Source of the DNA: Deltaproteobacteria bacterium
GTDB taxonomy: Bacteria > Myxococcota_A > UBA796
Assembly (NCBI GenBank): GCA_002707085.1
Contig: PALY01000144.1
Span: 1-14,705, forward strand
DNA: 14,705 nucleotides
Direction of reading: 5' to 3'
The notes under the pieces are model-generated. The model was given only the letters and a program-made list of their open reading frames with translations, did no database searches and was not told the DNA's origin. The position numbers were made by a program, and so were the translations under genes. Numbering within the stretch: the stretch's first letter is position 1; every line of letters starts with the position of its first letter. This document shows positions 6,840 through 14,146 of the stretch, piece after piece.

Positions 6840-7944
6840 TATTCTCTTCCTTAGATATTTTTTTGGCCAGAGTAAATTTGGTCTGCTTACATTTCGGGCA
6901 GCCAGTGGCTTTCAGCGTTTCTATGTTGATATGAAAGCAATCAATACCGACACTATTTCTTTCGCCGCAATTTCTACAGATGTAGATTCGATGTGATGGA
7001 TTAACATCGCCGGTGTAGATTGATTCTTCATAACGTGGAACTGATTGGGTAGGTAGTGAGGTGCTAGTCAAACGTATCATCCTACTAACGTTTCCTATGA
7101 TGGCGCCACCATGATAAGTGTTGAAGTCATCAATAATCTCTTTCGGAACTAGTCCGAAACGGCTGATGTTTTGAAAAACATCGAGATCAGTGTCCGGATC
7201 TTTGTGACCGAACGAGAGAAAGCCCTGTTTCCCAGGACCCACCTGCAACGCTTCCTTAGCGCGGGCTAGAAACAGTTCGAGGCCTCCTAGGGTATAGGGT
7301 GGATCGGTAAAAAATGTGTGGAAGTCACCCTGAAGCTCGGTAGGTAGAGGGTCTCTGGCATCATGGAGAAAACACTCGATATTGAGGCCGTAGCGTTCAG
7401 AAGCAGTACTGATTAGCTCAATTATTCTCTGGTCGATGTCCACGACGACCAATCTTTGAGTCTGCTGTCCTGCACGTAATAGTAGGGCGATGGCAATTGA
7501 AGTTAGGTCATCATCGCCGATGAATATGACGTTGCGTCCCACGAGTGCATCGTGGTGATTTGCGTAGATGGCTCGTCGCAAAGATGTTTCAGGTAGTGCG
7601 AATGCCTGGTCGAGCGCAACATCTACCTCTGGCATCTCGGTGCTGATCATTTGTAGTGTGGAAAGTGCGTCATTGGTCTCTGTCTCCGTGACTATGACAC
7701 CTAGTTCGTGAGCAATAGCGGTCCCTTTTTCGGTAAGACAAACACCTTTTTGTCGGGCAAAAACGCCACGCTTCTCGAGTTCGCGGCGCACCGCGGAGAC
7801 TACTGGCAGTGGCATGTGGACCTGTTTCGCCAATTCTTTTAGCGGTGTGTTCCTGCTGCGAGCGGCAGCAGCGAGAATGCTTCGAACTCCTTCCGCTCCC
7901 TCACGCAGGCTGGTCGCAATGGCTGTTTCGTCTAGTAGTTTCAT
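6832..7944 (-). CDS. bpsA: N4-bis(aminopropyl)spermidine synthase-like branched-chain polyamine synthase
   Basis: BpsA-family (PF01861, formerly DUF43) enzymes transfer aminopropyl groups from decarboxylated SAM to an inner nitrogen of spermidine, giving branched polyamines. The 370-residue protein has an N-terminal winged-helix-like region (about residues 15-80), then a Rossmann-type transferase domain with the family's GDDD motif at 143-146 (IFIGDDDLTS) and DPPYT at 214-218. After residue 320 there is a Cys-rich tail with C323xxC326 and C349xxC352 (plus C336), which looks like a zinc ribbon. Its ATG overlaps the stop of apeB (ATGA), and its own end overlaps speD, so the three genes are one translationally coupled operon. 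No linear spermidine synthase (speE) is in view. The pairing with speD makes the enzyme class convincing, while the exact product is inferred. Confidence 0.85.
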   Translation of the reverse strand: MKLLDETAIATSLREGAEGVRSILAAAARSRNTPLKELAKQVHMPLPVVSAVRRELEKRGVFARQKGVCLTEKGTAIAHELGVIVTETETNDALSTLQMISTEMPEVDVALDQAFALPETSLRRAIYANHHDALVGRNVIFIGDDDLTSIAIALLLRAGQQTQRLVVVDIDQRIIELISTASERYGLNIECFLHDARDPLPTELQGDFHTFFTDPPYTLGGLELFLARAKEALQVGPGKQGFLSFGHKDPDTDLDVFQNISRFGLVPKEIIDDFNTYHGGAIIGNVSRMIRLTSTSLPTQSVPRYEESIYTGDVNPSHRIYICRNCGERNSVGIDCFHINIETLKATGCPKCKQTKFTLAKKISKEENSD

Positions 7945-9227
7945 TTGGCGCGAGGTGCCTCGGAAATATTGAAGAAGGAAGACAGTACGCTGTTAAGAAG
8001 ATCTGAATCTTTTGATCCTGCCAATTCGCGAATGGAATGCATTGCAAAGGTTGGCACGCCGACGTCTAAGGTTTTGACACCGATTTCTGTAGCGGTGATT
8101 GGGCCGATTGTGCTGCCACACGCTAGATCTGTACGATTGGTGAACTTCTGGTAAGGGACATCAGCTTCTTCGCAGAGATGTGCAAAGTAAGCTTGTGTTT
8201 CGCTGTTTGTTGCGTAACGCTGATTAGCGTTGATTTTAATGACCGGGCCCTGATTAAGGATGGGACCATGGTTTGCATCGTGTCTGTCGGCGTAGTTTGG
8301 ATGGATTCCATGGGCATTGTCTGTTGATACCAACAATGAATTTGCAGTGATGCGGTGACGCGACTCGTTGTCAGAGAATAGTCTTTCAATTGTCGATTTT
8401 AGAAACGGTCCCTGTGCTCCGGCCGCGGAAGCACTGCCCACCTCCTCGTGATCGTTACAGACCAGCATGCTGGTAACGGTTTCATCGGCTGATAGCAGTG
8501 CTTTTAGACCGACGAAGCAGCTCAACAAATTATCAAGCCGTGCACTGGCGATAAAGTCATTATTTAACCCTACAAAAGCTGGTCGGTTGGTGTCATAGAA
8601 AGATAACTCATAGCCTAGAATCTTCCCCGCGGTCCCATGTTCCTCTTCTAATTGATCCTGGATTAGCGATTCTATAGAAGATTTCTCGTCTGTTTGTAGC
8701 ATGATGGGTGGAATGTGTTTTTGTGGATTGATGCTACGCGAATCGTTGACGTTCCGATCCAGGTGGATTGCAAGACTAGGAATTACGCCAATTGGTCGAT
8801 TGAAATCGATAAGACGGTTGTGGATCGATGCTCCGTCAGAGTACGTGATACGTCCAGCTAGACTAAGGTCTCGATCAAACCAGGGGTTTAGTAGTACCCC
8901 GCCATATACCTCTACACCCAATTGCAGATACGAATGCTTATGGATGACAGGATTTGGCTTTACCCGCAGACAGGGGCTATCCGTATGCGCACCGACCAGT
9001 CGAATACCTGTTTCTATTGGGTCAGTGCTTCCCAGTACAAACGCAATGATCGATGATTGATTGCGAATTGCGTAGTATCGCCCGGGTTTAGTTTGACTCC
9101 AGTCCTCTCTTTCGTCGAGCTGTTTGAATCCAGTTTTATTAAGCAACACGCTCATATTTTCGACGGCGTGGAACGGCGTTGGAGACTTCCCAAGAAAAGT
9201 TAATAGTTCGTTATTAATTGAAGACAT
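7941..9227 (-). CDS. apeB: M18-family (aspartyl) aminopeptidase
   Basis: This is a 428-residue cytosolic metallopeptidase of family M18, which removes N-terminal residues, mainly Asp/Glu, from peptides with a dinuclear zinc or cobalt centre. Family motifs in order are GAHTDSPCLRVKP (metal ligands H81 and D83), the CNDHEEVGS segment with the catalytic and bridging acids, STDNAHGIHPNY, HGPILNQGPVIKINANQRY, CGSTIGPI and the C-terminal MHSIRE. Length and motif spacing are normal. The ATG at 9227 is preceded by AAGGAAT at good spacing. It is the first gene of the operon with bpsA and speD, overlapping bpsA by four bases. A link between peptide turnover and polyamine synthesis is not known, so the order may simply be inherited. 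Confidence 0.93.
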   Translation of the reverse strand: MSSINNELLTFLGKSPTPFHAVENMSVLLNKTGFKQLDEREDWSQTKPGRYYAIRNQSSIIAFVLGSTDPIETGIRLVGAHTDSPCLRVKPNPVIHKHSYLQLGVEVYGGVLLNPWFDRDLSLAGRITYSDGASIHNRLIDFNRPIGVIPSLAIHLDRNVNDSRSINPQKHIPPIMLQTDEKSSIESLIQDQLEEEHGTAGKILGYELSFYDTNRPAFVGLNNDFIASARLDNLLSCFVGLKALLSADETVTSMLVCNDHEEVGSASAAGAQGPFLKSTIERLFSDNESRHRITANSLLVSTDNAHGIHPNYADRHDANHGPILNQGPVIKINANQRYATNSETQAYFAHLCEEADVPYQKFTNRTDLACGSTIGPITATEIGVKTLDVGVPTFAMHSIRELAGSKDSDLLNSVLSSFFNISEAPRAK

Positions 9228-9293
9228 AGATATTCCTTTGGTTAACCAGCGATTCTAACAGAGTCAGATTGCCGGAATCTTTTCCTTAGCCCC

Positions 9294-9323
9294 TTGCTAT
9301 TGCGGTGGTGGGTTTTCTACAAT
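9294..9323 (+). promoter_or_regulatory. Sigma70-type promoter of the SAM-II riboswitch transcript
   Basis: TTGCTA (9294-9299) and TACAAT (9318-9323) are separated by 18 bases. The predicted start, six to eight bases downstream, falls at about 9329-9331, on the first bases of the riboswitch P1 helix. The aptamer would therefore be the 5' end of the transcript. Confidence 0.6.
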
Positions 9324-9326
9324 AGG

Positions 9327-9378
9327 GGCGCGCCGATTTGAATCAGCTTGCGGGCGCGATAAAAGTACAGCTAAAGAG
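9327..9378 (+). promoter_or_regulatory. SAM-II riboswitch aptamer
   Basis: P1 is a perfect 6-bp helix, CGCGCC (9329-9334) with GGCGCG (9353-9358). Its loop begins GATTT, as in the known SAM-II (metA, Rfam RF00521) aptamer, and ends TTGC. From memory of the crystallised env SAM-II RNA, the spacing from the P1 3' arm to the AGCTAAA strand is ten bases in both. GC at 9350-9351 can pair with GC at 9370-9371 as in the pseudoknot, leaving T9372 and the A-run at the SAM site. The loop is one base longer than the reference. The element sits upstream of a cystathionine gamma-synthase-family gene, the classic SAM-II target. SAM binding is expected to lower expression. Confidence 0.85.
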
Positions 9379-9399
9379 AAACCAAACCTGCTTTAGTTG
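9368..9399 (+). promoter_or_regulatory. Predicted antiterminator helix of the riboswitch
   Basis: CAGCTAAAG (9368-9376), the 3' pseudoknot strand of the aptamer, is complementary over nine consecutive positions (one G-U) to CTTTAGTTG (9391-9399), the 5' arm of the terminator. The loop would be 14 bases. Aptamer pseudoknot and antiterminator cannot coexist, nor can antiterminator and terminator. C9391 is a bulge in the terminator but is paired here. Confidence 0.7.
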
Positions 9400-9428
9400 A
9401 TGCGAGATAACTAAACGGGTTTTTTTTT
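9384..9428 (+). terminator. Intrinsic terminator between SAM-II aptamer and coding region
   Basis: The 5' arm runs 9386-9398 and the 3' arm 9409-9420: TTTAGTT/AACTAAA, then a bulged C9391, then CCTG/CGGG with one G-T pair, with A-T extension. The loop is ten bases (9399-9408). A run of nine T follows at 9420-9428. It lies ahead of the coding start, so it works as a conditional terminator (attenuator) and not as a gene-end terminator. Confidence 0.85.
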
Positions 9429-9456
9429 GTTCATTAATTGGGCAGAGGAGGAGAAA

Positions 9457-10674
9457 ATGGGATTTACATCGCGGATTCTACACTCAGACCGTCGCGGTGG
9501 GATTGAGCATGGGGCGCTGCACAAACCAGTGCATAACGCAGTAACGTATGCTTACGATGATGCACACGACCTTGCTGCGGTGTTTCAGGGCAAGCAGACG
9601 GGCTATTCCTATGGCCGACAGGTTAATCCGACGGTAACTGCATTGCAGGATAAGATCTCGCTGATGGAGGGTGGGGTGGCCACAGCCGCTTTCTCCACTG
9701 GCATGGCGGCGATTGGAACGACACTCTTTTCGTTGCTGCGCAATGGTGATCACTTCATTTCATCGTCTTTTCTCTTCGGTAATACCAATAGTTTATTCAA
9801 TTCCTTTGCAGCCCACGGTATTGAAGTGTCTTTTGTCGATGCAACGTCGGTCGATGCGGTAGCCGCTGAGATTCGTGAAAATACTAAGATTATATTCGTG
9901 GAAACCATCGCGAATCCACGAACCCAGGTTACCGACCTCACGAAGATTGGGGAGCTATGTCGCGAACATAACCTAGTCTACTTCGTCGATAACACTATGA
10001 CGACACCATATCTGTTCCAACCTAAAGACGTTGGAGCGAGTCTCTCAATAAATAGTCTTACCAAATATATTGGTGGGCATGCTAATGCGCTGGGTGGTGC
10101 GGTGACAGAACTTGCTAACTACGACTGGGAGACGTTCGACAATATTTATGACATCTATCACAAAGGGGATGTTTCCAATTGGGCAATCACCCAGATTAAG
10201 AAAAAAGGGCTGCGTGATTTTGGCGCATCTCTCGGACCAGAAGCAGCCCATCACATTTCCGTCGGGTCCGATACGCTTGCGTTACGATTGGACCGAGCTT
10301 GTAGCAATGCGAGAGTATTGACTGAGTTCTTGTCATCGCATCCGGGAGTCAATAAAGTTTACTACCCCGGGCTTGAAGATCATCCACAGTATGAGCTGAC
10401 GCGGTCACTCTTTAAGTATCCTGGTGCACTATTTAGCATTGAGCTAAAAGATCTAGACTGTTTCGAGTTTCTCAACAAGCTAGATCTTGTCATCAGCACA
10501 AGCAATCTTGGAGACACCCGGTCGTTGGCGATACCGGTGGCCCATACAATTTACTATGAGATGGGTCCTGAGAGACGCGCAGAAATGGGTATCGATGACT
10601 CTTTGGTCCGTTTCTCTATCGGTATTGAAGAGTCCGAGGATCTGATCGCGGACTTTGAACGAGCATTGGCTTAG
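9457..10674 (+). CDS. Cystathionine gamma-synthase-family PLP enzyme
   Basis: This 405-residue Cys/Met-metabolism PLP enzyme (fold type I) carries the expected YSYGRQVNPTV, the STGMAAI cofactor phosphate region (S80-I86), D178 in VDNTMTTPY to hold the PLP nitrogen, and K203 in SLTKYIGGHANALGG as Schiff-base lysine. The ATG at 9457 is chosen because AGGAGGAG lies just before it; a longer frame from a TTG at 9427 starts inside the terminator T-run. Family members include cystathionine gamma-synthase, O-acyl-homoserine sulfhydrylase (MetZ/MetY) and methionine gamma-lyase. The SAM-II leader points to a biosynthetic role in making cystathionine or homocysteine, not to catabolism. The choice between gamma-synthase and sulfhydrylase is open. 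It converges on msrA with a 47-bp gap. Confidence 0.88.
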   Translation: MGFTSRILHSDRRGGIEHGALHKPVHNAVTYAYDDAHDLAAVFQGKQTGYSYGRQVNPTVTALQDKISLMEGGVATAAFSTGMAAIGTTLFSLLRNGDHFISSSFLFGNTNSLFNSFAAHGIEVSFVDATSVDAVAAEIRENTKIIFVETIANPRTQVTDLTKIGELCREHNLVYFVDNTMTTPYLFQPKDVGASLSINSLTKYIGGHANALGGAVTELANYDWETFDNIYDIYHKGDVSNWAITQIKKKGLRDFGASLGPEAAHHISVGSDTLALRLDRACSNARVLTEFLSSHPGVNKVYYPGLEDHPQYELTRSLFKYPGALFSIELKDLDCFEFLNKLDLVISTSNLGDTRSLAIPVAHTIYYEMGPERRAEMGIDDSLVRFSIGIEESEDLIADFERALA

Positions 10675-10704
10675 CAATTTAGCGTTATATTCTTTTCAAT
10701 ATTT

Positions 10705-10720
10705 CGGTTCTGCAAAACCG
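10705..10720. terminator. Weak hairpin between convergent genes
   Basis: CGGTT (10705-10709) pairs with AACCG (10716-10720) around a 6-base loop, between the stops of the gamma-synthase-family gene and msrA. No good T-run follows on either strand, so it is at best a weak bidirectional terminator. Confidence 0.25.
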
Positions 10721-10721
10721 C

Positions 10722-11372
10722 CTAGCTTTTCGCTGCCTCTCTTTTGTAGCAGACGCCAGTACCCCCTAGGCCACAATAGCCATTCGGTACCTTGGCAAGA
10801 TATTGCTGATGATAGTGTTCCGCATAGTAAAACTCGGGAGCACAGTATATTTCCGTCGTAATCGCTTCGTAGCCCCCTTTCCGTAGATTATTCTGAAATA
10901 TGGCCATACTGGCCTCAGCTCGTGCTGACTGCTCTGGTGAAAAGGTATAAATACCCGAGCGGTATTGAGTACCTACATCGTTGCCTTGACGCATTCCCTG
11001 AGTAGGATCGTGACTTTCCCAAAACAACGCTAATAGTACTTCAAAGTTAACTACCTTAGGATCGAAAACCACAAGAACAACTTCGTTATGGCCAGTAAGT
11101 CCGGAGCATACTTCTTCGTAGGTTGGATTAGGTGTGATGCCGCCAGCATAGCCTGCTGCTGTGATGTGGACGCCTTCTTGTTCCCAGAAGTGTCTCTCGG
11201 CACCCCAAAAACAACCCATACCGAAGATGGCCTGTTCAAAATCCTCAGGAAAGGGTGGCTTCATTAGATTGCCATTAACAAAGTGGCGCTCCGGGACGGA
11301 CATTTCTTTACTCCGTCCGGGTAAAGCATTATCTGCATCAGGCAACTTCATCTTTTTGGTAAAGAATTCCAC
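10722..11372 (-). CDS. msrA: Peptide methionine sulfoxide reductase A
   Basis: MsrA reduces methionine-S-sulfoxide, free or in proteins, using thioredoxin. The 216-residue protein has the catalytic motif GMGCFWGAE with C54, the core segments [10 protein letters not shown] and [23 protein letters not shown], and the C-terminal recycling cysteines C200 and C208 in [12 protein letters not shown]. These three correspond to C51, C198 and C206 of the E. coli enzyme, and the N-terminal extension before the catalytic domain is of the E. coli type. The start is the GTG at 11372, with GGAG seven bases before it; the next in-frame ATG at 11351 has no ribosome binding site. It has no signal peptide, so it is cytosolic. 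It is transcribed away from the PatB-like gene across a 57-bp gap. Confidence 0.95.
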   Translation of the reverse strand: MEFFTKKMKLPDADNALPGRSKEMSVPERHFVNGNLMKPPFPEDFEQAIFGMGCFWGAERHFWEQEGVHITAAGYAGGITPNPTYEEVCSGLTGHNEVVLVVFDPKVVNFEVLLALFWESHDPTQGMRQGNDVGTQYRSGIYTFSPEQSARAEASMAIFQNNLRKGGYEAITTEIYCAPEFYYAEHYHQQYLAKVPNGYCGLGGTGVCYKREAAKS

Positions 11373-11387
11373 AGGAATACTCCAATG

Positions 11388-11418
11388 ATTGAGTGTTCAT
11401 CAATACTGGTAGTATAGC
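11388..11418 (+). promoter_or_regulatory. Candidate promoter/operator in the msrA-patB divergent gap
   Basis: TTGAGT (11389-11394) and TATAGC (11413-11418) are 18 bases apart and could drive the plus-strand gene. An inverted repeat ATTGA (11388-11392) with TCAAT (11400-11404), seven bases between, covers the -35 and could be a regulator site. Both signals are modest. Confidence 0.3.
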
Positions 11419-11429
11419 CGATATTTTGT

Positions 11430-12563
11430 ATGGGACAGGCTATGCCCGATTTTGATGTGGTTCTAGACCGGCGAGGTAGCACCAAGTGGGATAAGTATCG
11501 GGATACTGACGTATTGCCTATGTGGATCGCTGATATGGATTTCAATCCACCTGCGGCTGTGATCGATCAGATCCAGTCCTACGTTGCCACTCAGATGTTC
11601 GGGTATGCGGATCCTCCAAGTGAGCTTATTTACGTGGTACTAAACTATCTCGAGGAAACTTACGCATGGCAAGTCAATGCAGATGATTTGTTGTTCATTC
11701 CTGGTGTTGTTTCAGGACTAAATGTCGCTTGCCGCGGACTGGTGGCCCCTGGCGAAACTTTGCTGACAGCGACACCGATTTATTATCCATTCCTTGATGT
11801 TCCAAAAAATATGGATCGAGAGTTGATTCGTTTACCGGTGGATATGGATCGTGATTATCGTTACCCCGTGTATGAGCTGGAAGCAGCCATCACGCCTGAT
11901 AGCCGTATGTTACTGCTGTGTAATCCATTTAATCCAGTTGGCAGGGTACTCACGCCTTCAGAATTGGGCGACATTGTAAGTTTGTGCTTGGAGCATGACT
12001 TGCTGATTTGTTCAGATGAGATTCATTGTCAGCTGATTTTCGATGACAGGCAGCATATACCTGTCGCGAAGGTTGATTCTCGAATTGAAGAAAATCTGGT
12101 GACCCTGATGGGTCCGGGTAAGACCTACAATATGGCGGGAATTGGTGGCGGTGTTGCGATTATTAAGAATCCGGCGATGCGGGAAAAGTTTGCTGAGGCA
12201 AGCGAGGGGATCATGGGGAGTATAAACGTCATTGCATATCAGGCAATGCTGGCAGCTTATCGGGATGGTGAGCCCTGGCGCATGGAGCTAATCAGGTATC
12301 TTCAGAACAATCGTGATTACCTAGCACAGCGGATTAGAAAGATCCCGGGGATTTCGATGAATCCAGTCGAAGCAACTTATCTTGCCTGGCTTGATGTGCG
12401 ACCACTCGCTCTTGAGGACCCACTAGCATTTTTTGAGTCTGCTGGAGTGGGTTTGTCGGACGGGGCACAGTTCGCTGGTCCCGGGTTTATGAGACTAAAC
12501 TTTGCCTGTCCCAGAGCAATTCTAACAGAGGCATGCGATCGAATTGAACGCGCTGTGTCTTAG
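11430..12563 (+). CDS. patB: PatB/MalY-type PLP-dependent C-S lyase (cystathionine beta-lyase)
   Basis: This 377-residue class I aminotransferase-fold enzyme has the PatB/MalY N-terminus (FDVVLDRRGSTKWDKY, then PMWIADMDF), N165 in NPFNPVGRV, D196 in SDEIHC binding the PLP ring, and K231 in GPGKTYNMAG as the Schiff-base lysine. The usual motif is P-S-K-T-F-N, so Gly precedes Lys here. The family cleaves C-S bonds of cystathionine, releasing homocysteine, and of other cysteine conjugates; it can supply methionine biosynthesis in place of MetC. With the gamma-synthase-family gene nearby, the two transsulfuration steps are both present. The start may be the ATG at 11430, which has no clear ribosome site, or the in-frame ATG at 11442, which has GGGACAGG just upstream; I give the longer form. 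Specificity is inferred. Confidence 0.85.
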   Translation: MGQAMPDFDVVLDRRGSTKWDKYRDTDVLPMWIADMDFNPPAAVIDQIQSYVATQMFGYADPPSELIYVVLNYLEETYAWQVNADDLLFIPGVVSGLNVACRGLVAPGETLLTATPIYYPFLDVPKNMDRELIRLPVDMDRDYRYPVYELEAAITPDSRMLLLCNPFNPVGRVLTPSELGDIVSLCLEHDLLICSDEIHCQLIFDDRQHIPVAKVDSRIEENLVTLMGPGKTYNMAGIGGGVAIIKNPAMREKFAEASEGIMGSINVIAYQAMLAAYRDGEPWRMELIRYLQNNRDYLAQRIRKIPGISMNPVEATYLAWLDVRPLALEDPLAFFESAGVGLSDGAQFAGPGFMRLNFACPRAILTEACDRIERAVS

Positions 12564-12581
12564 TTAACAAATACTTAAGAG

Positions 12582-13007
12582 CTATTCTGCGAAATAGTTG
12601 TTGGTATCGTGAAGGTTTTTGCAAATTAGTGAGGAGACACCCATTAGCACCTTATTTGCCAATGCTGGATTCTTTTTGTTCAATTGCTTGGTGTCTCCAC
12701 GTTGTAATACGATTAGCTTGAGTTTGGTCTTGGCGCGAACCGAGGTAGATCTCCGAGATTCATCAATCAACGATATTTCACCAACTGATTGACCTGTCGA
12801 CAGGACGTCGATGGTGTGCTTGTTGTTATCCAACTAGTTGATTATTTAAACCTGCCTCTAGGTAATAAAGAAGATGTAACCACTGCGACCATTTTCCTTG
12901 AACACAAAACTTTTTTCATCTTAGTTATGACTGAGTATGTATATTTCAATAGTACGATAATCTTTGTCGTCCAGAAAATTAAAGAACACAAGCTTAGGTC
13001 GCAGCAT
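12582..13007 (-). pseudogene. Cyclic-nucleotide-binding-domain protein, broken by nonsense codons
   Basis: From the ATG at 13007 one frame runs 142 codons to the stop at 12582 and aligns along its length with a cNMP-binding domain. In order it shows LVFFNFLDDKDYRTIEIYIL (helix and start of the domain), SFVFKENGRSGYIFFIT (first beta strands), IDVLSTGQSVGEISLIDES (phosphate-binding cassette with GE), RRSTSV, and a C-terminal helix. Four stops interrupt this frame, at 12921-12923 (TAA), 12858-12860 (TAG), 12846-12848 (TAA) and 12834-12836 (TAG). No frameshift is needed. The last 83 codons remain open but lack half the domain. It was probably a small CAP-like effector-binding protein without a DNA-binding domain. 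Neighbouring genes use TAA and TAG as true stops, which argues against recoding. Confidence 0.7.
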
Positions 13008-13328
13008 CTTGGATGCTCATGATTGGTTCAATTTCCGGTCATTAATTCAGCACGTTGTTTGAACACATAGTATGGGGTCGAAAAATACTCAATACTTGGG
13101 CGATTAATAACGGATTCAGTTATGCCATCTCTTTTTAGCATTGCTATATTGATGGTGTCGAACATACGAAGGCCCAAGGATGGTAGATAACACCTATAGA
13201 TAAAATAGAGTACTATCGGACCTAGGTGATTCACCAACTGAAACCATTAAGCTAATGGAACTATGGGATTGATACTGCTCAGCATCATGTTGTCGATAAT
13301 TTTAGGCTGCTGTACCTGGCTGGTACTT

Positions 13329-13357
13329 GGGGATTCGTTTCCCCTTAGAGAAGGGGA
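13329..13357 (+). promoter_or_regulatory. Alternative hairpins at a Shine-Dalgarno sequence
   Basis: TCCCC (13340-13344) can pair with GGGGA on either side, at 13329-13333 or at 13353-13357. The second pairing extends to TCCCCTT/AAGGGGA and hides the AAGGGG that serves as ribosome site for the ATG at 13361. Such a three-part arrangement can act as a switch, but it may be chance. Confidence 0.25.
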
Positions 13358-13360
13358 CAA

Positions 13361-13576
13361 ATGGCCAGCGATGAACAATATTACTTGCTACAGCACGTTG
13401 TTGCTTCTGCCGATTTACTTGGTGATATTTTTCACGTTCTAGGCGTTATCTTTCTTCGGTGTTTGCTTCATTATCCAGTGAGTGAAGACGTCCTTACGTT
13501 TATCTTGTTTGGATACTTCCTTGACCTTGAAAATAGACTCAAGTTTTCTCGAGGGTCTTGGTGTTCTCATCTTTAG
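13361..13576 (+). CDS. Unrecognised 71-residue ORF with strong ribosome site
   Basis: AAGGGG stands at good distance before the ATG. The product has a hydrophobic middle (LLGDIFHVLGVIFLRCLL and VLTFILFGYFL) that could form one or two membrane helices. I know no family for it. The opposite strand here also looks partly protein-like (charged, lysine-rich), and the hydrophobic sequence could simply be its antisense shadow. It may be a small membrane protein, with low confidence. Confidence 0.2.
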   Translation: MASDEQYYLLQHVVASADLLGDIFHVLGVIFLRCLLHYPVSEDVLTFILFGYFLDLENRLKFSRGSWCSHL

Positions 13577-13841
13577 GGTCCCTAGGCTGGCGCCTCGTAT
13601 TGCTCAGTAAGTACGTTGTCATATATATTCGTCCCCCAGCTTTGATCTTCCTCGTTTCACCTTAGGAAGCTCATATCTTTGGTGATAAATGATGTGACTT
13701 TCTCCCAGAAGGAGCTTGAGGAGCCTTAGCATAGGCACGCGGCCGCAGCTCATCCGACCTTTGTAGCTTGTTCGATTTCACTAAATTCGACGAATAGCGG
13801 TGATGTCTTTCTCATGTATTGTCAATCTACCATATAGATAA

Positions 13842-14146
13842 TCAGGTCCGCGGAACTAATGAGTACGGAAAGTCTGTGCTTTTCTGAGCGTCCTCTTAAG
13901 TTGTATCAGGAAAACGGGTTCGTTCAATATTGTGCTGCGTAATCTTCATATCGATATCATAATCTTTCTCGAAGCTCTTCTGAAAATAAAGCTTAGTCCG
14001 CTCGACATGATACGAGGTAGAAATGTATTGGTATAACCGGAGGCTGGGGCTATGGTCTCGTATTCTAAGTTGATGGCGTAGCGATTGCTTTGGTCTGCTA
14101 TAGAGATGCCTCGCTCGATTAGCTTTTGAAAGAACTCTTCGATCAC
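13842..14146 (-). pseudogene. Possible fragment of an unknown decayed gene
   Basis: From 14146 a frame reads MIEEFFQKLIERGISIADQS through LPRIMSSGLS. Near 13988 a one-base shift lets it continue as YFQKSFEKDYDIDMKITQHN and IERTRFPDTT to a TAA at 13896-13898. After that EDAQKSTDFPYSLVPRT runs to a TGA at 13842. The composition looks like a normal soluble protein of about 100 residues with one indel and one nonsense change. I cannot name the family. Confidence 0.3.

Noticed and set aside
8701..9060. 119-codon plus-strand frame inside apeB
   Set aside because: Its sequence is arginine/serine-rich, as expected from the antisense of a real gene, and M18 motifs occupy the minus strand.
9427..9456. 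TTG start at 9427 for the gamma-synthase-family gene
   Set aside because: It falls in the terminator T-run and adds residues not expected in the family; ATG at 9457 has an excellent ribosome site.
12582..13007. TAA/TAG recoding as amino acids to explain the stop-interrupted frame
   Set aside because: Intact genes in the window end normally at TAA or TAG (759, 3609, 4338, 5809, 10674) and contain none internally, so a standard code with a pseudogene is simpler.
13325..13360. tRNA T-arm-like sequence (GGGGATTCGTTTCCCC)
   Set aside because: The loop is one base short, no acceptor or anticodon arm surrounds it, and there is no CCA-bearing partner.
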